From Aureimonas populi (lineage in GTDB: Bacteria; Pseudomonadota; Alphaproteobacteria; Rhizobiales; Rhizobiaceae), in assembly GCF_017815515.1 (NCBI RefSeq), contig NZ_CP072611.1:806001-870000 (forward strand): DNA of 64,000 nt. Direction: 5' to 3'. The notes under the pieces were generated by a model. The model searched no databases. It was not told the DNA's origin and was given only the letters and a program-made list of their open reading frames with translations. The translations under genes and the position numbers were made by a program. Numbering within the stretch: the stretch's first letter is position 1; every line of letters begins with the position of its first letter. Below, piece after piece: positions 1-9,290 of this stretch.

Positions 1-30
1 GCCGATTACGTGGCGCCCGAGGCCCGGTAG
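1..30 (+). CDS. 3' end of an unidentified gene (partial)
   Basis: Frame 1 reads nine codons (ADYVAPEAR) and then a TAG at 28-30. The codons have G or C at the third position, as in neighbouring genes, so this may be the tail of a plus-strand gene that starts outside the window. It would be convergent with the acyl-CoA synthetase that ends at 57. The stretch is too short to identify and could be chance. Confidence 0.3.
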   Translation, partial: ADYVAPEAR

Positions 31-56
31 GCGGCGGCAGCCGCTCTCGCCGATGC

Positions 57-2165
57 TCAGCGGATCAGCGCGTCGAGGATGCGCACGCCCCGGCCCGCCG
101 GCAGCACGGCGACGGGGTTGAGATCGAGCGCGGCGATGTGGTCCCCATAGGTCTCGCCGAGCCGGGAAAGGGCCGCGACAGCATCGGCGAGCGCCGGAAC
201 ATCGCAGGCGGGCGCGCCGCGATAGCCGGCCAGGAGCGGGGCGAGCTTCGTTCGGCCGATCATCGCGAGGGCAGCGTCGCGATCCACCGGCAGAAGCTCG
301 AAGGCCGCGTCCGCCACGAGTTCCACCATTACGCCGCCGATGCCCACCACGACGCCGAGCCCGAACGGCTCGTGGCGGACCAGCCCCACCAGCGCCTCGA
401 CGCCGCCGGACACCGTCTCCTGGACGAGGACGCCATGCAGTTCGGCCTGCGGCGCGTAGGCGCGGGCGTTGCGCATGATCTCCTCGAAGGCGCGCGCGGC
501 CTGCCCGGCGTCGGCGATGGCGAGACGCACGCCGCCCGCCTCCGTCTTGTGCGGCAGGTCCGGCGAGGCGATCTTCATCACCACCGGATAGCCGATCGCC
601 CCGGCTGCTGCGGCGGCCTCCCGAGCCGATGCGGCAAGCGTCTCGCGCGTCACGGGCAGGCCGTGCGCGGCGAGGAACGCCTTCGCCTCCCCTTCCGAAA
701 GGCGCTTGCCGGACGAGAGGACGGCGCGCCAGCGCGGATCGGGCTCCTCGCGTGCCGTACATGCCGGAATGGGCGCCTCGCCCCGCGGCATCACATGCGC
801 AATCGCCTTCAGCGCGGCCCGCGTGCCGTTGAGGACGAGGATGCCCTGCCCGGCCCGTTCGCGAAAGAGGCGATGATGGCCGGCGGACAGATTGCTCATC
901 AGGACGGTCGGCATCCGCGCGCCGGCGGCGAAATCGGCGATCGCGCCGGCGATTCCCAGATACTCCCCCGCCCCCGCCTCATCGAGGCCCGGCGGCGCGT
1001 CCTGCGCGGCCACGATCAGCCCGATGGCCGGATCGGCCGCCACCGCTTCCAGCACACGCGTATAGACCGAGGCGTCGGCGAAGACGGCGCCGGTGGTGTC
1101 GAGCGGGTTCTGGGGTGTCGCGAAGGGCGGCAGCACGGATGTCAGTGTCGCGACGGTGCGCGGAGAGAAGGCCGGGAGAGCCAGGCCGTTCTCCTGCGCG
1201 ATGTCGGCGACATGGGCGACCCCGCCGCCGCTGACCCCGATCACGGCAACGCCGCCGCGCGCGGGCCGGCGGTGGAGCCCGATGCACAGCGCCGCCGTCT
1301 CGACGAATTCGTCCATGTCGCCGACCTCGATGACGCCGGTGCGCCGGAACAGCGAGGCATAGGCCTCCGCGCTGCCGGCCAGCGCGCCCGTATGGGCGGC
1401 CGTGGCGCGCTGGCCGGCGGCCGAGCGCCCGGCGCGCAGCGCGATGACCGGCTTTCCGGCGGTGTTCACCGCCTCCATCGCGCGGGCGAAGGCCGATGGG
1501 TCGCGCAACGCCTCCATGACGAGGCCGATGGCGCGCGTCTGATCGTCCCCGGCCAGGAAGGCCAGATAGTCGGGCAGGTCGCTCGCCGCGCCGTTGCCGC
1601 AGGAGACGACCGTGCTCAGGCCCAGCCGCCCCGTACCGGAGAGCGCGATCGCGCTTGCTCCCGAATGCGACACCAGTGCCAGCGCACCGGGCGCCAGCGT
1701 GCCGGACAGGGTGGACGAATAGAGCGCCGCGCCCGAATGCAGGTTGAACAGGCCAAGGCAGTTGGGGCCGCAGACCGCCATGCCGTGGCGCCGCGCGATG
1801 GCGACCAGTTCGTCCTGGCGCTCGCGCCCGGCCGCGTCCAGCTCGGCAAAGCCCGAGGCGAGCACGACGGCGGCCTTGATTCCGGCGGCCCCCGCCTCCT
1901 CCAGCACGCCGTTGACGTGCTGCGCGGCGATGGCGAGCACGGCGACGTCCGGCGTGCGGTCGAGATCGGCGATGGAGCGCGCCGCCGGGAGGCCGAAGAC
2001 CGTTCCGCCGCGCGGATGGACCGGCAGGATCGGGCCGGCGAACCCGCGCGCCAGGAGATTGCGCATCACGAAGGAAGAGGAGGCGTCGGCGCGTTCGCTC
2101 GCGCCGATCACGGCGACGGAGCGCGGCGCCATCAGGGCCGCCATGGCGTGCGGGGGAGCGGGCAT
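57..2165 (-). CDS. Acyl-CoA synthetase, ADP-forming (acetate--CoA ligase family), fused alpha-beta form
   Basis: This 702-residue cytoplasmic enzyme should interconvert an acyl-CoA plus ADP and phosphate with the free acid, CoA and ATP. The N-terminus has a CoA-binding Rossmann domain (SVAVIGASE near residue 18). A succinyl-CoA-ligase-like domain follows, with the phospho-histidine segment AAHTGALAGS. The last 200 residues are an ATP-grasp domain (GYPVVMKIASPDLPHKTEAGGV). Length and domain order match the single-chain form of the family. A GTG six bases upstream (2171) is also in frame. I prefer ATG 2165 because an AGGG lies eight bases before it. The gene follows the enoyl-CoA hydratase after a 10-nt gap, so the two are probably cotranscribed in acyl-CoA metabolism. 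The substrate acid cannot be told from sequence. Confidence 0.88.
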   Translation of the reverse strand: MPAPPHAMAALMAPRSVAVIGASERADASSSFVMRNLLARGFAGPILPVHPRGGTVFGLPAARSIADLDRTPDVAVLAIAAQHVNGVLEEAGAAGIKAAVVLASGFAELDAAGRERQDELVAIARRHGMAVCGPNCLGLFNLHSGAALYSSTLSGTLAPGALALVSHSGASAIALSGTGRLGLSTVVSCGNGAASDLPDYLAFLAGDDQTRAIGLVMEALRDPSAFARAMEAVNTAGKPVIALRAGRSAAGQRATAAHTGALAGSAEAYASLFRRTGVIEVGDMDEFVETAALCIGLHRRPARGGVAVIGVSGGGVAHVADIAQENGLALPAFSPRTVATLTSVLPPFATPQNPLDTTGAVFADASVYTRVLEAVAADPAIGLIVAAQDAPPGLDEAGAGEYLGIAGAIADFAAGARMPTVLMSNLSAGHHRLFRERAGQGILVLNGTRAALKAIAHVMPRGEAPIPACTAREEPDPRWRAVLSSGKRLSEGEAKAFLAAHGLPVTRETLAASAREAAAAAGAIGYPVVMKIASPDLPHKTEAGGVRLAIADAGQAARAFEEIMRNARAYAPQAELHGVLVQETVSGGVEALVGLVRHEPFGLGVVVGIGGVMVELVADAAFELLPVDRDAALAMIGRTKLAPLLAGYRGAPACDVPALADAVAALSRLGETYGDHIAALDLNPVAVLPAGRGVRILDALIR

Positions 2166-2175
2166 CGGCACCGCC

Positions 2176-2988
2176 CTAGATGTCGAGGCCCTTGAAGGGG
2201 CTGTCGCGAACGTCGAGATATTCCCTGAGGCTCATCCGGGCGAGCTTGGCCATCCATTCGCGGCCCTGCCTGGTCACGTGAAGCGCGGCAATGGCCTCGA
2301 TGTTGTACTGGAAGGACGGCAGCAGGCCCGCGACCATCTGCTGGTTGTTGATCGAGGCCTTCGTGTATCTGAGCGCCGGCACCGGCATCCGGGCCAGCTT
2401 GCGGGCGAGCTTCTGCGTCGCCTCCTTCAGCTCCGCGGCCGGCACGATCTTGTTGATCAGGTGCATGCGCAGCGCCTCTTCGGCATCGACGAGGTCGCCC
2501 GTATACATCAGCCAGCGCACGTCGCGCGTGGCCAGGAGCCAGGGCATCATCAGCGCGGGCGGGCCGGAATTGTGGCGCACCTCCGGCTCGCCGAACCTGG
2601 CCGTATCGGCCGCGATCGCCAGATCGCAGCACATCATGAGCTCCAGCGCCCCGGCCAGCGCATAGCCGTTCACCGAGGCGATGACGGGGATGGGGGCCTT
2701 CCAGATGTTGAGCAGCGCTTCGGCGTTCTCGCCCATGTCCTCGCGCCAGAAGTCGATGTCCACGTCGAAATCGCCGCCCTGAAGATCGTAGCCGGCGGAA
2801 AAGGCCCGGCCCGCCCCCGTGATGACGAGAGCATTCACGCCCGGGTCCGCGACGGCCTCCGCAAGCGCCGCGTCGATCTCGCGGATCACCGTCTTGTTCA
2901 TGGCGTTCAGCTTGTCGGGACGATTGATCGTGATCGTCGCGAACGCGTCCCCGGAGTCCTTTTCGTAGAGGATGGTCTCGTAGCTCAT
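2176..2988 (-). CDS. Enoyl-CoA hydratase/isomerase family protein
   Basis: The protein has 270 residues, the usual length for crotonase-fold enzymes, which add water to or isomerise enoyl-CoA thioesters. The oxyanion-hole segments are visible as AFSAGYDLQGG and as GYALAGALELMMCCDLAIA. They are followed by RFGEPEV, where the family often carries a catalytic glutamate. The upstream TGGAG supports the ATG at 2988. It forms a probable two-gene unit with the downstream ADP-forming acyl-CoA synthetase, which fits breakdown of a short or branched acid through CoA esters. The exact substrate is unknown. The C-terminal third (residues 190-270) is rich in Arg, Lys and Met and may form the trimerisation helix region. 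Confidence 0.88.
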   Translation of the reverse strand: MSYETILYEKDSGDAFATITINRPDKLNAMNKTVIREIDAALAEAVADPGVNALVITGAGRAFSAGYDLQGGDFDVDIDFWREDMGENAEALLNIWKAPIPVIASVNGYALAGALELMMCCDLAIAADTARFGEPEVRHNSGPPALMMPWLLATRDVRWLMYTGDLVDAEEALRMHLINKIVPAAELKEATQKLARKLARMPVPALRYTKASINNQQMVAGLLPSFQYNIEAIAALHVTRQGREWMAKLARMSLREYLDVRDSPFKGLDI

Positions 2989-3095
2989 GGCAAAACTCCA
3001 GGGTGGATGGCAGGTTTCAGGCGATGCGCTTCAGCCTCGCATCGGGGCGTCGAGGGCGGGGCCGAAAGAGGGCCGAAGCTTTGTCATGTGGTTCC

Positions 3096-4214
3096 TCAGG
3101 CGGGGATACGGTGTCTGCCGGCGGCGAGGAGGCGCTGCGACAGATCGGGATGGACGCTGGAATCGCTTTCGGTGGTGAGCGTGGCCAGCAGCGCGCCGGT
3201 CCGGGTGGCGGCCGGGGTCTCCTCGCCCTGCAGGATCTGGTAGAGCGTGCCGGCGATCATCGCGTCGCCCGCGCCGGTGATGTCCACCGGATGGGCCGGG
3301 ACCGGGCGCATCAGGGCCGCGCCCGCCCGCGAGGCGACGGCGTAGCCGCCCGCCCCCAGGGTGACCACCGCCTCGCGCGCGCCGCGCCCCACCAGCGCCG
3401 AGGCCGCCTCGCACGGCTCGAGCGGCTCACGCGGCGCCCGTTCGCCCCCGGCGGCCAGAAGCGCGTTCGCCTCGTCATGGTTGGTGAAGAGAAGGTCGAT
3501 GCCCGACAGGTCCGCCGGCAGGCGCAGGGCCTTGGGCGAGGAGACCGTGTCCACCGCCAGCTTGTAGCGCGCCGCCGCCTTGCGCGAGATCAGCGCCTCG
3601 ATGACCGGGGCGGGCATGTTGCAGTCGCAGAACACCCAGCTCGCCGAGGCCAGATGCGGCCAGGCCCGGTCGAGCCAGGCGGGCTGGAAGAGGTTGAAGA
3701 TCTCCATGTCCGCGATGCCGAGCACGAGATCGTTGCCCGGGCCGAGGATGGCGGCGTATTCGGCGGTGGGGCGCTCGGCGGTGGTGACGACATGGCTGAC
3801 ATCGGCGCCCAGGTCGCGCAGATGGCGGGTGAGCGCGCGCCCCGTCTCGTCGTCGCCCACGATGGAGACGAAGCCGACATCCACGCCCAGCCGCGCCAGG
3901 TTCTCGGCCACGTTGCGCGCCACGCCGCCGAAGCTGCGGTGGCCGTCCACCGGGTTGGAGGTCTCGAAGATCAGCGGCTCGCGGGCATGGTACTTGCGGT
4001 CGAGCACCGCCCCGCCGATGCAGATGGCGCGCCGGGCGGCGGGCAGCACGTAGCCCCGGCCCAGGATGTAGCCCTTGTTGACGAGCTGAACGACATGCGC
4101 CGCGACCGTCGAACGCGCCAGACCCAGAGCGCTCGCAATCTCCTGCTGCCCCGCAAACGGATTGGCCGAGATCAGAGCCAGTACCGCACGCTCCTGCGCT
4201 CCAAGATCGTCCAT
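3096..4214 (-). CDS. PfkB-family carbohydrate/nucleoside kinase with N-terminal helix-turn-helix (YeiI-like)
   Basis: The protein has 372 residues. The first 55 form a winged-helix DNA-binding domain (QQEIASALGLARS as recognition region). The rest is a ribokinase-fold kinase with a GGVARNVAENLARLG sugar-binding segment and a C-terminal DITGAGDAM motif whose last Asp (D317) is the expected catalytic base. This HTH-plus-PfkB layout resembles E. coli YeiI and relatives of pseudouridine or nucleoside kinases. The reading frame extends upstream without a stop, but the HTH homology begins at the ATG at 4214. The gene is divergent from the oxygenase/ABC unit, so it may act as a substrate-responsive regulator as well as a kinase. 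No PsuG-like glycosidase lies nearby, so pseudouridine is not established as substrate. Confidence 0.85.
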   Translation of the reverse strand: MDDLGAQERAVLALISANPFAGQQEIASALGLARSTVAAHVVQLVNKGYILGRGYVLPAARRAICIGGAVLDRKYHAREPLIFETSNPVDGHRSFGGVARNVAENLARLGVDVGFVSIVGDDETGRALTRHLRDLGADVSHVVTTAERPTAEYAAILGPGNDLVLGIADMEIFNLFQPAWLDRAWPHLASASWVFCDCNMPAPVIEALISRKAAARYKLAVDTVSSPKALRLPADLSGIDLLFTNHDEANALLAAGGERAPREPLEPCEAASALVGRGAREAVVTLGAGGYAVASRAGAALMRPVPAHPVDITGAGDAMIAGTLYQILQGEETPAATRTGALLATLTTESDSSVHPDLSQRLLAAGRHRIPA

Positions 4215-4258
4215 GATGGGTCCGATTTGCGCTCGTTTTCGATCAGCGATCCATTTTG

Positions 4259-4300
4259 GGTATGGACAACAACAGATGATCTTGTCAACGTATGTTTGTC
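4259..4300 (-). promoter_or_regulatory. Possible promoter/operator between the HTH-kinase and the oxygenase unit
   Basis: In the 246-nt divergent gap an AT-richer patch holds a minus-strand TTGACA (4288-4283). About 18 bases downstream is a weak CATACC -10 candidate. Two direct TTGTC copies start 14 bases apart (4282-4286 and 4296-4300). The arrangement fits a regulated promoter for the kinase gene. The -10 match is poor and no binding protein is proven. Confidence 0.3.
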
Positions 4301-4460
4301 GAGTGGGCAGGCCCATAAAATAGGCAGCAGCCAAAGCGCGTCGAAACGCGCCTTCGACCCGGGCAACAGGAAGGCAGCCGATGCGCATGCGTACCCAGGA
4401 GTCCCGCAGCCCTCGCGGCCCGGCCTGCGCCCCGCTCCGGCCAGCGCAGTGAGGTCTTTC

Positions 4461-5417
4461 ATGCAGGACGCCACCGACCCGCAAGTCTCCGACATCCCCG
4501 TCATCGATGTCGGCCCGTTCATCCGCCAGGAGGCCGGCGCCGCGCAGGTGGTGCGCGGCATCGAGCAGGCGGCGCGCGACACGGGCTTCTTCCTCGTCAC
4601 CGGCCACGGAGTCTCTCCGGCCACGACGGCGCGGCTCTATACGCTCGCCCGCGCCTATTTCGATCTGCCGGAGGACTACAAGCGCGCCCATGGGCGCGGA
4701 ACGGGGGTTCCGGGTGGCGTCTCCTTCTCGCCCCTCGCCGACGAGGCGCTGGCCGCGACCAAGGGCATCGAGACGCCGGGCGACTACAAGGAGAGCCTGA
4801 ATTTCGGGCGCCGCCTGCCGGGCGACGCCTGGCCCGACGCGCCCGAGGGGCTGGAGGCGGCCTTCGGCGACTACTTCTCGGAAATGGAGACGCTGGCGCG
4901 GCATCTGCGCCGCATCTTCTGCTCGGCGATCGGCCTCGACCCGGACTATTTCGAGCCCGCCTTCGAGAATCACCTCTCGGCGCTGCGCGTCATCAACTAT
5001 CCCGAGCAGGAGGAAAGCCCGCTGCCCGGACAGCTGCGCGCGGGCGTCCACACCGATTACGGCTTCATGACCATCCTGCGCTCGGAAGCCTCTTCAGGCG
5101 GCTTGCAGGTGCAGCGGCGCGACGGACAGTGGCTGGACGCGCCCTGCGTGGAGGGCGCCTATGTCATCAACATCGCCGACGCCTTCATGCGCTGGACCAA
5201 CGACGAATGGGTCTCCACGCCCCACCGCGTCGCCAACCCGCCCGCGGGCAAGGGCGGCTCCTCGCGCCGCCAGTCGATCCCCTTCTTCGTCAATCCGGGC
5301 AAGGAAACGCTGATCTCTTGCCTGGAGCCGTTCTGCGCGGGCGGCGCGAAATACGAGCCCATCACCTATGGCGACTACATCGAGCTGAAGACCCGCCAGG
5401 CCTTCGGCCAGAGATAG
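4461..5417 (+). CDS. 2-oxoglutarate/Fe(II)-dependent oxygenase, isopenicillin N synthase-like family
   Basis: This is a 318-residue cytoplasmic non-haem iron oxygenase. The N-terminal DIOX_N region (IPVIDVGPF, residues 12-20) and the C-terminal jelly-roll are both present. The metal triad is complete: H197 and D199 in GVHTDYG, and H255 in TPHRVANP. R270 with S272 (RQS) should bind the 2-oxoglutarate carboxylate. The family hydroxylates or desaturates small molecules, but the substrate is not predictable. The gene lies 52 nt upstream of a polyamine-type ABC importer on the same strand. The likeliest reading is that the importer brings in the compound that the enzyme oxidises. The open frame extends well upstream, but homology begins at the ATG at 4461. 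Confidence 0.87.
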   Translation: MQDATDPQVSDIPVIDVGPFIRQEAGAAQVVRGIEQAARDTGFFLVTGHGVSPATTARLYTLARAYFDLPEDYKRAHGRGTGVPGGVSFSPLADEALAATKGIETPGDYKESLNFGRRLPGDAWPDAPEGLEAAFGDYFSEMETLARHLRRIFCSAIGLDPDYFEPAFENHLSALRVINYPEQEESPLPGQLRAGVHTDYGFMTILRSEASSGGLQVQRRDGQWLDAPCVEGAYVINIADAFMRWTNDEWVSTPHRVANPPAGKGGSSRRQSIPFFVNPGKETLISCLEPFCAGGAKYEPITYGDYIELKTRQAFGQR

Positions 5418-5469
5418 ACGCGGCGGTGCCCCACCCATGCAATCGGAACCGGAAGAGAGGACAACCCGC

Positions 5470-6510
5470 ATGTTCAGTCTCAACAGACGCCGGCTCCTGG
5501 CCGGCATGGGCGCTCTCGGAGCCGGGTCCGCTCTCGGATTTCCCGGCGCGCGCGCGCAGGGCAACACGCTCATCGTGCCCACGCTCGGCGGCGTGTGGGA
5601 GCAGTTCTGGCGCTCCACCATCATCCCCGCCTTCGAGGAGGAGACGGGCGCCAGCGTCACGCTCGACGTGGGCAACGGCCGCGTCTTCGGCGCGAACCTG
5701 CGCGCCGCCGGCCTGGAGCGGCCGCCCTATTCGGTGGTGATGACCAACGAGGTCTTCGCCTCCAGCCTGCGCAAGGAAGGCTATTTCGAAACGCTCGACC
5801 TTTCCAGGGTGCCGAACTATGCCGATCTCTATCCCATGGCGCGGGTCGCCGGGGGCTTCTCGGCGACGGGCGCGCTCTCGCCGATCGGCATCGGCTACCG
5901 CACCGATCTGGTGCGGACGCCTCCCACCGCCTGGCGGGACCTGTGGGACAATCCCGAGTTCCAGGGCCGGATCGGCCTCTACAACTTCGCCAACAGCGCG
6001 GGCAAGATGGAACTGCTCCTGGCGTCCGTGCTCTACGGCGCGGACCAGTACGACGTGGATGCGGGCTTCGACGCCCTGTCGCGCCTCGGCCCGGTCATCC
6101 AGGTGGACTTCAACCTGTCCACCGCGCTCTCGACCGGCGAGATCGTGGTCGCGCCCTTCGACTTCGGCGAGATCGCGCGGCTGCGCGAGCAGGGCCTGCC
6201 GGTGGACTGCATCATCCCCGAGGAAGGCACGATGATGTTCGACCAGAACATCTCCATCCTGGCGAACGGGCCGGAGAAGGACCTGGCCTACACCTATCTC
6301 GACTTCCTCATCTCCCCGCGCATCCAGGAGCTGATGATGCGCGAGTTCTACACCTCGCCCACCAATTCGCGGGTGGTGGTGCCCGAGGAGCTGAGGGCGG
6401 CGGTGCCGGTGTCCGGCGAGGCGATGGCGGGCATCCTGACATGGGACTGGGACTTCGTGAACGAGAACCAGGGCGAGCTGGCCGACCGCTGGGCGCGCAC
6501 CATCCGGTAG
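5470..6510 (+). CDS. ABC transporter substrate-binding protein, spermidine/putrescine type, Tat-exported
   Basis: This periplasmic receptor has 346 residues and belongs to the PotD/iron-binding cluster of binding proteins. The N-terminus SLNRRRLLAGMG followed by a hydrophobic stretch and ARAQ is a twin-arginine signal peptide with cleavage near residue 30. That suggests export in the folded state. AGAGAGG-like sequence just upstream gives a good ribosome site for the ATG at 5470. An in-frame ATG at 5437 has none and would spoil the signal peptide. The mature protein begins NTLIVPTLGGVWEQFW, typical of family 1/PotD-like receptors. It heads the four-gene importer (receptor, ATPase, two permeases), directly after the oxygenase gene. 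Confidence 0.88.
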   Translation: MFSLNRRRLLAGMGALGAGSALGFPGARAQGNTLIVPTLGGVWEQFWRSTIIPAFEEETGASVTLDVGNGRVFGANLRAAGLERPPYSVVMTNEVFASSLRKEGYFETLDLSRVPNYADLYPMARVAGGFSATGALSPIGIGYRTDLVRTPPTAWRDLWDNPEFQGRIGLYNFANSAGKMELLLASVLYGADQYDVDAGFDALSRLGPVIQVDFNLSTALSTGEIVVAPFDFGEIARLREQGLPVDCIIPEEGTMMFDQNISILANGPEKDLAYTYLDFLISPRIQELMMREFYTSPTNSRVVVPEELRAAVPVSGEAMAGILTWDWDFVNENQGELADRWARTIR

Positions 6511-6565
6511 CCGTGCCGCAACGGTTCGTTTCGCCCTCGCGCCGCCACATCGGGAACAGGCATTC

Positions 6566-7624
6566 ATGACGCAAGTGAGCATTGAAGGGCTGACGAAGGT
6601 GTTCGGCAAGCTGCCGGCCGTCGACGGCATATCGATGCGGATCGAGGACGGCGAGTTCATCTCGCTCCTGGGGCCCTCCGGCTGCGGGAAGACGACGACG
6701 CTGAAGATGATCGCCGGCTTCGTGGACGCCACCGGCGGCGCCATCCGCTTCGACGGGGCCGACGTCGTCGACACGCCCGCCGAGAAGCGCGACATCGGCA
6801 TGGTCTTCCAGAACTACGCGTTGTTCCCGCACATGAGCGTCTCGCAGAACCTCGCCTTCGGGCTGGAGATGCGCAAGGTTCCCAAGGCGCGGATGAAGGA
6901 GCGCATCGCCGCGGTCCTCGAGATGGTGCAACTCGCCCATCTGGCCGATCGCTATCCGAGCCAGCTTTCCGGCGGCCAGCAGCAGCGCGTCGCCCTGGCG
7001 CGCGCCCTCGTCATCGAGCCCCGGATCCTGCTTCTCGACGAGCCGCTCGCCAATCTCGACGCCAAGCTGCGCGAGGAGATGCGCGTCTTCATCCGCGAGC
7101 TCCAGCGCCGCGTCGGCATCACCACCGTCTACGTCACGCACGACCAGGCGGAGGCGATGACCATGTCGGACCGGGTGGTGGTGATGTTCGGCGGCCGGAT
7201 CGCGCAGATGGGCGCCCCCGCCGACATCTACCAGCGCCCCGAGAACATCGAGGTCGCGCAGTTCGTCGGGCAGGTGAACCTGATCGACGGGCAGGTGGCG
7301 CGGCTGGAAGGCGACAAGGCGCACGTCGCCTGCGTCTTCGGCGAGGTGGAGGCGCCGCATCGCGACATGGCGGGCCCGGGCACGGCCGTGACGCTCGGCC
7401 TGCGGCCCGAGGCCCTGTCGCTCGGACCAGCGGGCGCGGCGGGGGCGGCGGGCGCCGTCACGGCCCGCTACTACTCGGGCAGCCTGATCGACTACCGGGT
7501 GGCGCTCGCCACGGGCGAGACGATGCACGTGCAGACCTTCCCGGACGTGCGCTTCGAGGAGGGCGACGCCGTCACCGTCCACGCCCCCGCCGACGCCTTC
7601 TGGCTGATCGGAGCGGCGAGATGA
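6566..7624 (+). CDS. ABC transporter ATP-binding protein, PotA type
   Basis: This 352-residue ATPase has Walker [10 protein letters not shown] near residue 38, Q-loop [10 protein letters not shown], signature [15 protein letters not shown] and Walker [13 protein letters not shown]. The C-terminal 110 residues form a TOBE/OB domain, as in PotA, CysA and FbpC. It energises the polyamine-type importer at the inner membrane. Its stop overlaps the first permease start by four bases (7621-7624), which implies translational coupling. A short GC-rich GAAGAAGA repeat (residues about 288-298) sits in the TOBE linker and is probably a benign expansion. Confidence 0.93.
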   Translation: MTQVSIEGLTKVFGKLPAVDGISMRIEDGEFISLLGPSGCGKTTTLKMIAGFVDATGGAIRFDGADVVDTPAEKRDIGMVFQNYALFPHMSVSQNLAFGLEMRKVPKARMKERIAAVLEMVQLAHLADRYPSQLSGGQQQRVALARALVIEPRILLLDEPLANLDAKLREEMRVFIRELQRRVGITTVYVTHDQAEAMTMSDRVVVMFGGRIAQMGAPADIYQRPENIEVAQFVGQVNLIDGQVARLEGDKAHVACVFGEVEAPHRDMAGPGTAVTLGLRPEALSLGPAGAAGAAGAVTARYYSGSLIDYRVALATGETMHVQTFPDVRFEEGDAVTVHAPADAFWLIGAAR

Positions 7625-8487
7625 CGCCCGGCCGCGCGCGATGGACCGGGCCGTGGCTGCTCCTCCTGCCGGCGCTGCTGCTGCTCGGCATCTTCCTCGT
7701 CATCCCTTATCTCAACATCGCGGTGATGAGCTTTCGCACGCCCGGCCAGGGCACGCCCTACGGGGAGGGCTTCACGCTCTCCAACTATCTGCGCTTCCTG
7801 GGAGACGGCTTCTACCTGATGCAGGTGGCCAGCACGCTCTGGATCGGCGCGCTGACGACCGCGATCTGCCTCGTCGTCGGCTTTCCCGTGGCATGGCAGC
7901 TCTCGCGCCCTTCCATGCGGTTTCGCGGGCTCGCCTACGGCCTCGTGCTCGCGCCCCTGCTGGTGGGCATCGTCATCCGCTCCTACGGCTGGACGATCCT
8001 TCTGGGCAATGCCGGGCTCATCAACCGAACGCTGACCGGGCTCGGGCTGATCGAGACGCCGCTGCCGCTGATGTACAATACGCTCGGCATCGTCATCGCC
8101 CTGGTGCACGTCTTCCTGCCCTTCATGATCCTGCCCGTGATGGCGGCCATCCAGGGGGTCGATCCGTCGCTGGAAGCGGCGGCCCGCTCGCTCGGGGCCT
8201 CTCGCGCCACCGCGTTCCGGCGCGTGACGCTGCCCTTGTCCATGCCGGGCATCCAGGCCGGCTGCATCCTCGTCTTCGTCCTCTCGCTCAGCGCCTATGT
8301 CACCCCCTCGCTGATCGGCGGAATGCGGGTGAGGACCATGGCGGTAACGGTGGTGGACGCGCTGATCGACACGTTCCAGTGGCCCTGGGGATCGGCTCTG
8401 GCGCTGGCGCTCTCGGTGACGGGCGCGGCCTGCGTCCTCCTCTTCGCGCGCGCGACGCGCATGAAATGGAAGATGGCGCGACCATGA
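7621..8487 (+). CDS. ABC transporter permease, PotB type
   Basis: This inner-membrane permease has 288 residues and about six transmembrane helices. The first is WLLLLPALLLLGIFLVI near residues 12-28. The cytoplasmic EAA loop is clear (EAAARSLGASRATAFRRVTLP). It pairs with the following permease to form the channel of the polyamine-type importer. Start and stop both overlap neighbours by four bases (ATGA), so the ATPase and both permeases are translationally coupled. Confidence 0.92.
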   Translation: MTPGRARWTGPWLLLLPALLLLGIFLVIPYLNIAVMSFRTPGQGTPYGEGFTLSNYLRFLGDGFYLMQVASTLWIGALTTAICLVVGFPVAWQLSRPSMRFRGLAYGLVLAPLLVGIVIRSYGWTILLGNAGLINRTLTGLGLIETPLPLMYNTLGIVIALVHVFLPFMILPVMAAIQGVDPSLEAAARSLGASRATAFRRVTLPLSMPGIQAGCILVFVLSLSAYVTPSLIGGMRVRTMAVTVVDALIDTFQWPWGSALALALSVTGAACVLLFARATRMKWKMARP

Positions 8488-9266
8488 GACGGCCGGTCCT
8501 GACGCTCTATTGCCTCCTCGTCTACGCCTTCCTGCTGGCGCCGATCCTGGTGGTGGTGGGCGCGTCCTTCAACGCGGGCAATTTCCTCGCCTTCCCCCCG
8601 CAGGGCCTCTCGCTGCGCTGGTACGTGGTGTTCTTCAACAACGAGGTGTTCATGCGGGCGATCCGCACCTCCTTGTGGGTCGCCGCCGTCGCGACCGTGA
8701 TCTCGACGGTGATCGGCACCATGGCCGCGCTCTACTACGTCCGGTATGCTGGACGGATGAAGGAGCTGGTGCGCGTGGCGCTGCTCGCCCCGCTGCTCCT
8801 GCCCGAGGTGCTGACGGCGATCTCGCTGCTCTTCTTCGTCTATGCGATCGGCATCGGCACGACGACCATGTTCGGCATGGTGGTGGGCCATGTGCTGATC
8901 ACGCTGCCCTTCGTCTTCATCAACGTGGCGGCCTCGCTGGAGAGCTTCGATCCGGCCTGGGACATGGCGGCGCGCTCGCTGGGCGCGGGCCGGCTGACGC
9001 GCTTCCGGCGCATCATGCTGCCGCTGATCAAGCCGGGCGTCATCGGCGGGGCGCTCTTCGCCTTCATCATCTCCTTCGACATCTTCACGATCTCGCTGCT
9101 GCTCAAGGGCATCGGAACCTCGACCCTGCCGATCCAGCTCTTCGACTATCTGCGCACGAACTTCACCCCGGAGGCGGCCGCCGTCTCGACCGTCTCCATC
9201 GTCCTGACGCTCGCCGTCGTCATCGTGTCGGAGAAGGTGCTCGGGCTGCGCATCCACCGGTTCTGA
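8484..9266 (+). CDS. ABC transporter permease, PotC type
   Basis: This 260-residue second permease has its first helix at residues 8-28 (YCLLVYAFLLAPILVVVGA), six predicted membrane segments and the EAA loop DMAARSLGAGRLTRFRRIMLP. The ATG at 8484 overlaps the previous stop (ATGA). It ends the operon, with a hairpin immediately after the stop. The transported compound is unknown. The family covers polyamines, other amines and some organic acids, and the upstream oxygenase is the only hint. Confidence 0.92.
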   Translation: MRRPVLTLYCLLVYAFLLAPILVVVGASFNAGNFLAFPPQGLSLRWYVVFFNNEVFMRAIRTSLWVAAVATVISTVIGTMAALYYVRYAGRMKELVRVALLAPLLLPEVLTAISLLFFVYAIGIGTTTMFGMVVGHVLITLPFVFINVAASLESFDPAWDMAARSLGAGRLTRFRRIMLPLIKPGVIGGALFAFIISFDIFTISLLLKGIGTSTLPIQLFDYLRTNFTPEAAAVSTVSIVLTLAVVIVSEKVLGLRIHRF

Positions 9267-9290
9267 GGGCGCCCGTCGAGGGCGCCCCTC
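9265..9290. terminator. Hairpin between convergent operons
   Basis: An inverted repeat (9265-9274 with 9280-9290, loop GTCGA, one bulged C) fills the whole gap between the permease stop and the reductase stop on the other strand. No T-run follows on the plus strand. It probably serves as a two-way terminator or RNA-end stabiliser. Confidence 0.55.
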
